Origin: Pseudomonadales bacterium
Lineage (GTDB): Bacteria; Pseudomonadota; Gammaproteobacteria; Pseudomonadales; Pseudohongiellaceae
NCBI GenBank assembly: GCA_024234325.1
Contig: JACKOJ010000006.1
Coordinates: 83,121-147,120 of the forward strand
Direction: 5' to 3'
DNA length: 64,000 nucleotides
Position numbers and translations under genes: made by a program. Positions 59,113 to 64,000 of this stretch are shown piece by piece. Each line of letters opens with the position of its first letter. Position 1 is the stretch's first letter. The notes beneath the pieces are model-generated. The model did no database searches. It was given only the letters and a program-made list of their open reading frames with translations, and was not told the origin of the DNA.

Positions 59113-61761
59113 GTGAATCAGGCAGTCAACCAGAGTTCCATGCGGGCATCCTGCGGCGAAGTGGATACCTTCCTCGTCCGCGCCCACGGCTATGCAGCCT
59201 TTGCCATGCTGCTGGCCTCTGTCACCTTCGGCATCCTTGTTTCCCTGCAGTTTATCTTTCCGGACTTCATGGCCGACTGGCTGCCGGGCTGGGGCCGTAT
59301 GCGCTACGCCCACACCCAGGGCATCATGTTCGGCTGGCTGGGCAATGCCTTCCTCGCGTTTATGTACCATGCGGTTCCCGTACTCAGCGGACGCCCGGTG
59401 ACCAGCCGCAAGATCGGGCTGTGGCTGTTCGGCGTGTGGAACTTTGCCGTGATGATCCCCGGTTGGACCCTGGTGCTGTCCGGCTTCAGTCAGCCGCTGG
59501 AGTGGGCAGAGTTCCCGCCGATCGTTGACGCCTTCGTCATCCTCGGTCTGCTGCTGGCCGCTGCACAGTTTCTGCCGCCTTTTATCCGTCGCGGCATCAC
59601 GGATCTGTACGTATCCGGCTGGTATCTGGTGGGCGGGCTGGTGTTCACGCTGCTCTCCTACCCCATGGGCAACTTCGCACCGGAAGTGGTGCCGGGAGCA
59701 GCGGGCGCGGCGTTCAGTGGTCTTTGGATACACGACGCCGTCGGCCTGTTCGTAACCCCGATGGCGCTGGCGATTCTGTACTATGTGATTCCTGCCACCA
59801 CCGGGCGCCCCATCTTCAGCCATTTCCTGTCGATGCTGGGCTTCTGGGGCCTGTTCTTCCTCTACCCGCTCAACGGCACCCACCACTACATCTTCTCCGT
59901 GATTCCGATGGAAGCGCAGATGACGGCCATCATCGCGTCCTTCCTGCTGGGAGTGGTGGTCATCATCGTGGTCACCAACCTGATGCTGTCACAGCGCGGG
60001 GCGGGGTTGATCCCGCGTGACATCGGCCTGCGCTTCGTCTCAATGGCAGTGCTGTTCTATCTGGTCGTCAGCATCCAGGGTTCGCTGCAGGCGAACATGA
60101 GCCTGAACCAGACCGTGCACTTCACGGACTGGGTGATCGGGCACTCGCACCTGGCCATGCTCGGCTTCGCCACCTTTGCCGGCATTGGCGGTATTCTGCA
60201 CGCCTGGCAACGCATGCCGGACGCGCGCTATAACGCCCGTGCATTCGAGTGGGCCTATGGTCTGCTCACCGTCGGCATCTGGTTGATGGTCATCGACCTG
60301 ACCATCGCCGGCATCGTGCAGGGGCAACTGTGGGCTGATGGCAGCCCGTGGCTGGAGTCCCTGCAGGCCTCGCGCCCCTACTGGGTCATGCGCTCCCTGT
60401 CCGCGATTCCGGTCGCTGCGGGTTTCATTGCCCTGTTTGTGGGCCTCGTAACCGGCCCGCGCGGCGCAGGAGTTGTCCAGATCAACGCCGAACAGCAGGA
60501 GCAGGCGGCTGCACAACTGCTGCCGGAAGCGGCACACGCTGCCCCGTCCCGTGGCCTCAAGATGTCCTACGTCGTGGCCAGTGTCGCGGGCGTGGTGTTC
60601 TTCGTGCTGTCGGTGAGTCTGCTCGGACTGCTGCCGCGCCAGATGCTGGAAGAGCAGAGCGTGGCGATGGCTCCCGGTGCTCCCCTGCCCTATACCCCGG
60701 CGGAAGCGCGCGGGCGTGAAATCTATGCGCGTGAAGGCTGCTCCTATTGCCACAGCCAGCAGATCCGCTACACCGAGGCCGACCTGGAACGTTTCGGTGC
60801 CCCCACGCTGGCGTGGGAAGGCCGCCTGGAATACCCCCACATGCTGGGCACCCGTCGTATCGGGCCGGACCTGAGCCGCGCTGGCGGCACCCGCTCTGCA
60901 GACTGGCATTACGCGCACCTGTTCGCACCACGTGCGGTGGTTCCCCAGTCCATCATGCCCGGCTATCCGCAACTGTTCGACGGCACCGCTACCCGTCCGC
61001 GCCAGGAGGCACGCGATCTGGTGGCGTATATCGATTCGCTGGGCCGCGCCCGTGAACTCGCCTACCCGGAAGGCGACATCGCCGCCCGCGCCGCTGCCGG
61101 AGACGATGACTGGGCGCAGATGTCCCTCAATGCCCCGCAACTGAATGCTCACCCGGGCCGCACCCGCCCCCGTGGCGAAGCGCCAGCACTGGCGGCAAAC
61201 GGCGATGTTGCCCAGGGCACTGCGTTGTGGCTGGAAAACTGCGCCGGTTGCCACGGCGATCTGGGGCAGGGTGACGGACCCGCGGCCACCTGGCTGGAAC
61301 CCATGCCCAAGAACCTGAGCATCCGCGAATACTCGCGCACGATGCTGGCGGACATTCTGTGGAACGGGGTGCACGGCTCGGCGATGCCGGCCTGGCGTGA
61401 CCTGGACGACGGACAGCGTGCCGCTCTGGCCGCGTCTGTGCAGAACCTTGCCCGCGTGGACAACACCGCGAACGCTGCTCAGGCAGCCCTCGGCGCCGCG
61501 GTATATGCCCGTCACTGCGCCGAGTGCCATGGTGACAACGGAGCAGGCAATGGCTTTGCCGCCGCGCAGTTGCCCATTGCCCCGACGGACTTCCGTGGCG
61601 TGCGCGCCAGTCTGGACGAGCGCGTCCGGATTCTGCGCAACGGCGTGGCCGGCACCTCCATGGCCCCCTGGACAGACCGCCTGGATGACAATGAAATCAC
61701 CGCCGTGGCACACTACATCGGCACCTTCTTCCAGCCCGACAACGGGGGAGCACGCCCATGA
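59113..61761 (+). CDS. fused cbb3-type oxidase: CcoN core, CcoO and two further cytochrome c domains
   Basis: 882 residues. Residues 1 to about 455 are a C-type heme-copper oxidase subunit I: RYAHTQGIMFGWLGNAF (heme b histidine), GLWIHDAVGLFVTPMALAILYYVIP (Cu-B histidine and cross-linked tyrosine), NGTHHYIFSVIP and WVIGHSHLAMLGF. A further helix leads to a CcoO-like domain with C543SYC546H and methionine SIMPGYP. Two more heme c domains follow (C710AGC713H with SAMPAW, C802AEC805H with TSMAPW), as in CcoP. One chain thus holds what is normally three subunits. It reduces oxygen and pumps protons. The GTG at 59113 follows a G-rich site; the ATG at 59140 is the alternative. It is coupled to the next gene by ATGA. 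Confidence 0.9.
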   Translation: MNQAVNQSSMRASCGEVDTFLVRAHGYAAFAMLLASVTFGILVSLQFIFPDFMADWLPGWGRMRYAHTQGIMFGWLGNAFLAFMYHAVPVLSGRPVTSRKIGLWLFGVWNFAVMIPGWTLVLSGFSQPLEWAEFPPIVDAFVILGLLLAAAQFLPPFIRRGITDLYVSGWYLVGGLVFTLLSYPMGNFAPEVVPGAAGAAFSGLWIHDAVGLFVTPMALAILYYVIPATTGRPIFSHFLSMLGFWGLFFLYPLNGTHHYIFSVIPMEAQMTAIIASFLLGVVVIIVVTNLMLSQRGAGLIPRDIGLRFVSMAVLFYLVVSIQGSLQANMSLNQTVHFTDWVIGHSHLAMLGFATFAGIGGILHAWQRMPDARYNARAFEWAYGLLTVGIWLMVIDLTIAGIVQGQLWADGSPWLESLQASRPYWVMRSLSAIPVAAGFIALFVGLVTGPRGAGVVQINAEQQEQAAAQLLPEAAHAAPSRGLKMSYVVASVAGVVFFVLSVSLLGLLPRQMLEEQSVAMAPGAPLPYTPAEARGREIYAREGCSYCHSQQIRYTEADLERFGAPTLAWEGRLEYPHMLGTRRIGPDLSRAGGTRSADWHYAHLFAPRAVVPQSIMPGYPQLFDGTATRPRQEARDLVAYIDSLGRARELAYPEGDIAARAAAGDDDWAQMSLNAPQLNAHPGRTRPRGEAPALAANGDVAQGTALWLENCAGCHGDLGQGDGPAATWLEPMPKNLSIREYSRTMLADILWNGVHGSAMPAWRDLDDGQRAALAASVQNLARVDNTANAAQAALGAAVYARHCAECHGDNGAGNGFAAAQLPIAPTDFRGVRASLDERVRILRNGVAGTSMAPWTDRLDDNEITAVAHYIGTFFQPDNGGARP

Positions 61762-61940
61762 TCGCTGACATCGTCGTCTGGGGTTCACTGATCTGCGCAG
61801 CCCTTTACTGCGGCGCCTGGCTGCTCAGCCCGCGCCTGCGCGAGCAGATCGAACAACCGAAACACCAGTTCCAGCAGCAGGTACAACACTTCGACACGGC
61901 GCGCCGGGAAGCCGGCCAGCAAGAGAGGTCACAGTCATGA
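61758..61940 (+). CDS. small membrane subunit, CcoQ-like position
   Basis: 60 residues: one helix (IVVWGSLICAALYCGAWLL) and a charged coiled-coil tail (PKHQFQQQVQHFDTARREAGQQ). It overlaps the oxidase stop (ATGA) and the start of the next gene (ATGA), so the three are translated in step. By size and place it resembles the CcoQ assembly/stability subunit, but the sequence itself is not diagnostic. Confidence 0.7.
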   Translation: MIADIVVWGSLICAALYCGAWLLSPRLREQIEQPKHQFQQQVQHFDTARREAGQQERSQS

Positions 61941-62884
61941 GTCTGAACAATCAAAAAGGCGGCCTGCTGATTACCGTGCTGGCCACCGGCGCGGTCGGCA
62001 TCGGCATCATCGTCGGCTCGGTGATGATGCTGAAACAGTCACCGGAGCTGGACGACAAGGGCACGGAAGTCTCCGTGGAATACGGGCGCCAGCTCATCCG
62101 CGAAACCTCCGTGCTGCTCGGGCCGGAACACGACGACCCGGCCATGCGCTACTCCGGCAGCAATCTGGACTGCTCGTCCTGCCACCTGGACAGCGGCACC
62201 AAACCCGGCACGCTGTCCCTGCTGACCGCTGCCTCGCGCTACCCGCGCTTCTCGGGCCGTGACGGTGTCGAAGGCGACCTGCGCGACCGCATCAACGGCT
62301 GCATGGAGCGCAGCATGAACGGCACCAAGCTGCCGCGGGAGAGCGCCGAGATGCGCTCCATGGAAGCCTATATTCTCAGCCTGGGCGAGCAGTATGCCGC
62401 CATGGGCGAATCACGACGCCAGTCCGATGAACCCGCCGCCTTCCGCGAGCCCGCACGCGCTGCCGACGTGGTGGCAGGACAGGTGGTCTATGAACAGCGT
62501 TGCCAGGTCTGCCATGGCGACAACGGCCAGGGTCTGCCTGCGACGCTGGATATTCGGGAAGGTTATCTGTTCCCGCCCCTGTGGGGAGCGGACAGCTTCA
62601 ACAACGGCGCCGGGATGAACCGGGTGCTGACGGCCTCGAACTTCATCAAGGCGCGCATGCCGCTGGGGCAGCCGGATCTGACAGACGATGAGGCGTTTGA
62701 TGTCGCCGCCTACATCAACTCAAAGGACAGGCCACAGAAGGCCAATCTGGAAGTGGATTATCCGAATCGCAAGGACAAGCCGGTGGACAGCCCCTACGGC
62801 CCCTACGCGGATTCGTTCCCGCAGGAACAGCACCGGGTGGGACCTTTCGGCCCCATCCGGGAGTTCTATCGCAATCTTGAATAA
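61937..62884 (+). CDS. tsdA: TsdA-like thiosulfate dehydrogenase, di-heme, membrane-anchored
   Basis: 315 residues. An uncleaved-looking N-terminal helix (GGLLITVLATGAVGIGIIVGSVMML) is followed by a di-heme cytochrome c. The segment AMRYSGSNLDCSSCHLDSGTKPGT has the first heme site (C79, C82, H83), and RINGCMERSMNGTKLP gives C122, the unusual cysteine ligand that defines TsdA. The second heme is C189QVC192H with a methionine in ARMPLGQP. TsdA joins two thiosulfates into tetrathionate and releases two electrons. Being coupled to a fused cbb3-type oxidase suggests direct electron delivery to oxygen. Confidence 0.88.
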   Translation: MSLNNQKGGLLITVLATGAVGIGIIVGSVMMLKQSPELDDKGTEVSVEYGRQLIRETSVLLGPEHDDPAMRYSGSNLDCSSCHLDSGTKPGTLSLLTAASRYPRFSGRDGVEGDLRDRINGCMERSMNGTKLPRESAEMRSMEAYILSLGEQYAAMGESRRQSDEPAAFREPARAADVVAGQVVYEQRCQVCHGDNGQGLPATLDIREGYLFPPLWGADSFNNGAGMNRVLTASNFIKARMPLGQPDLTDDEAFDVAAYINSKDRPQKANLEVDYPNRKDKPVDSPYGPYADSFPQEQHRVGPFGPIREFYRNLE

Positions 62885-62896
62885 GACTCTGAGGAA

Positions 62897-63595
62897 TCAG
62901 CCTGCCGCAAGCAGGCTGTAGCCGCGCTCCTGGGAGCGGGTCGCCGCCATGACACCAGCCGGCACCAGACGGGCATAGGGGATGAGATTGGCGGCGAGTT
63001 CCTTGTAGATCTCGTCCGCATTGCCGTTCGTGGCACGCGCCAGGAAACTGGAAATCGAGTGCGTGGCGCGGTTGCAAACTGCGTAGCGCACGCCACGGCT
63101 CGCCATCTCGGTCAGCGTGTGACCACGGCTGGCAAAATCCGAACGGTTGGGAATGTCCATCGGGTTTACCTTGAACACCTCATCCGTACGCGGATCCTTG
63201 AAGGCCATGAAACCACTGAGCTGTTCCCCGTACTTCGCCCACATTGCCTCGTTGTACCCCAGCGGCGTGGACTGGTGGCGGAAACACACGATCATGGCGT
63301 AGTCGGATTCCTTGCCACCGTAGTCTTCCACGTTCGTGAACAGAATATTGTGCGCATAGTTCAGCGCCGTAATGCCGCCGGTGCTGCTGGCGGAATCCAG
63401 AAAGGCACGGTGTGTGCCGGGCATCTCGTCCATCCAGTCGTCTTCCGGACTTTTGGCCGGCATAAAGGCCTTGGCGGGGGTGGATGACTGCGCGTTGCCG
63501 GCGGAGGACACCACCGCCGCACCTGCTGCCACAGCCCCGAGACTGCCCAGGAACCAGCGACGACGCCCCTTCAGGGCCTTGAGTTGTTCTTTCAT
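62897..63595 (-). CDS. Tat-exported DsrE/F-like protein
   Basis: 232 residues with a Tat signal (GRRRWFLGSLGAVAAGAAVVSSAGNAQ). The mature domain has the DsrE-like pattern ALNYAHNILFTNVEDYG, DYAMIVCFRHQSTPLGYNEAMWAKYGEQL and a later GVRYAVCNRATHSISSFLA, with cysteines in VCFRH and VCNRA. DsrE-type proteins carry or transfer sulfur, which fits the convergent thiosulfate dehydrogenase 12 bp away. GAGGAG decides the start. The exact role is open. Confidence 0.78.
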   Translation of the reverse strand: MKEQLKALKGRRRWFLGSLGAVAAGAAVVSSAGNAQSSTPAKAFMPAKSPEDDWMDEMPGTHRAFLDSASSTGGITALNYAHNILFTNVEDYGGKESDYAMIVCFRHQSTPLGYNEAMWAKYGEQLSGFMAFKDPRTDEVFKVNPMDIPNRSDFASRGHTLTEMASRGVRYAVCNRATHSISSFLARATNGNADEIYKELAANLIPYARLVPAGVMAATRSQERGYSLLAAG

Positions 63596-63762
63596 GTAAT
63601 TCTCCTCAGATATCAGTTTGTCCACCCGGCAACCCGAAAGCGACGGGGGATGAACGGGCACTCATACTGCGAGCCTTGACCCGCATTATCATCCCCGAAA
63701 GCCAAGTTTTCTACTGGGTATTCTATTGGTGCATTCCCGAACCGTTCAATTCAACGACCAGA

Positions 63763-64000
63763 TCATGCACTCTGCAAGACTATCTGTACCACAGCCATCA
63801 GACCAAACAGGATGACAAAGGTCAGGGTAATGCCGGAAATCACGAATTTCTTCACATCCCCGTGCTCGAAATCCCGCACCCGGTTCTTGTGACTCTGCAC
63901 GCCGAAAGCTGCGGCGACGCTGCTGGCCATGGAGTCCAGCCAACCTACACGAACCTGACTTTCCGCAACCTGCGCGGGCTGATCTGTGTTGCGTTCCTGG
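63763..64000 (-). CDS. DUF2970 membrane protein (5' end outside window)
   Basis: The last 78 residues are visible. The block SVAAAFGVQSHKNRVRDFEHGDVKKFVISG, followed by one helix (ITLTFVILFGLMAVVQIVL) and a stop at 63763-63765, is the DUF2970 family, single-span inner membrane proteins of unknown function. The start lies beyond base 64000. The reading frame is open to the window edge. Confidence 0.82.
   Translation of the reverse strand, partial: QERNTDQPAQVAESQVRVGWLDSMASSVAAAFGVQSHKNRVRDFEHGDVKKFVISGITLTFVILFGLMAVVQIVLQSA

Noticed and set aside
60040..61788. 582-codon open frame on the minus strand
   Set aside because: It is antisense to the fused oxidase, whose heme and copper motifs prove the plus frame.
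61937..62884. Calling the di-heme protein a plain cytochrome c4
   Set aside because: The RINGCMERSMNG block with the cysteine ligand and the membrane-anchored plan match TsdA; c4 lacks them.

Overview
This is one contiguous piece of a GC-rich bacterial chromosome, most likely from a free-living (probably aquatic or marine) gammaproteobacterium. The household genes point that way: DusC, SerB with ACT domains, MetY, a YchJ-type SEC-C protein and a CcoNO-type oxidase. So do a Vibrio-type (VCA0849-like) type I secretion signal, a Fur box and an Anr/FNR box. I cannot name the genus. No tRNA, rRNA, CRISPR array, intact transposase or prophage is visible. Most genes are ordinary, and many encode exported proteins with clear signal peptides.

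Layout. 0-9.4 kb: partial dusC, a lipoprotein gamma-glutamyltransferase, a Fur-controlled PepSY membrane protein, a DUF6178-like protein, an unknown protein fused to a DUF6447 domain and facing an ATP-grasp/TTL-type ligase, an EVE protein and an alpha/beta hydrolase. 9.6-14.4 kb: a giant VCBS/PA14/cadherin-like adhesin with a type I secretion C-terminus. It is broken by two frame changes, one of them a 46-bp tandem duplication. 14.4-20.8 kb: PQQ-type dehydrogenase, SGNH hydrolase, DSP-like phosphatase, SerB, cytochrome b561 and a small secreted protein. 20.8-25.4 kb: a four-gene MacAB-like exporter operon. 25.5-37.3 kb: a YchJ-like protein, an NHL/RTX/DUF5648 mosaic protein, a small winged-helix regulator locus with matching operators, an SLC13 transporter, a TetR/O-methyltransferase pair and several small exported proteins. 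37.3-49.2 kb: a beta-helix protein, esterases, GFA, MetY, ferredoxin, and a GntP permease with glycerate kinase.

Two blocks stand out. (1) 49.3-57.4 kb, minus strand: TonB-dependent receptor, exported and membrane-anchored CobN/BchH-like chelatase, MotA/TolQ/ExbB channel, DUF2149 (ExbD/TolR-like) and a DUF2202 ferritin-like protein behind an Anr/FNR box. The gene order resembles the Bacteroidota hmuRS-UV heme-acquisition operon, whose HmuS is a chelatase-family enzyme that strips iron from heme. This looks like a gammaproteobacterial version of such a system. (2) 59.1-62.9 kb, plus strand: one polypeptide joining a CcoN oxidase core, CcoO and two more cytochrome c domains. It is translationally coupled to a small membrane protein and to a TsdA-like thiosulfate dehydrogenase, which suggests a compact thiosulfate-to-oxygen respiratory chain. 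A Tat-exported DsrE-like protein faces it.

A family of imperfect palindromes built on GGGGTCAGNGT is scattered through intergenic spaces, at eight sites and densest at 35-46 kb. One copy abuts the 3' remnant of a GNAT acetyltransferase gene. Coordinates of starts were chosen by ribosome-binding site, signal peptide and gene overlap. All function assignments rest on sequence recognition only; no database search was run.
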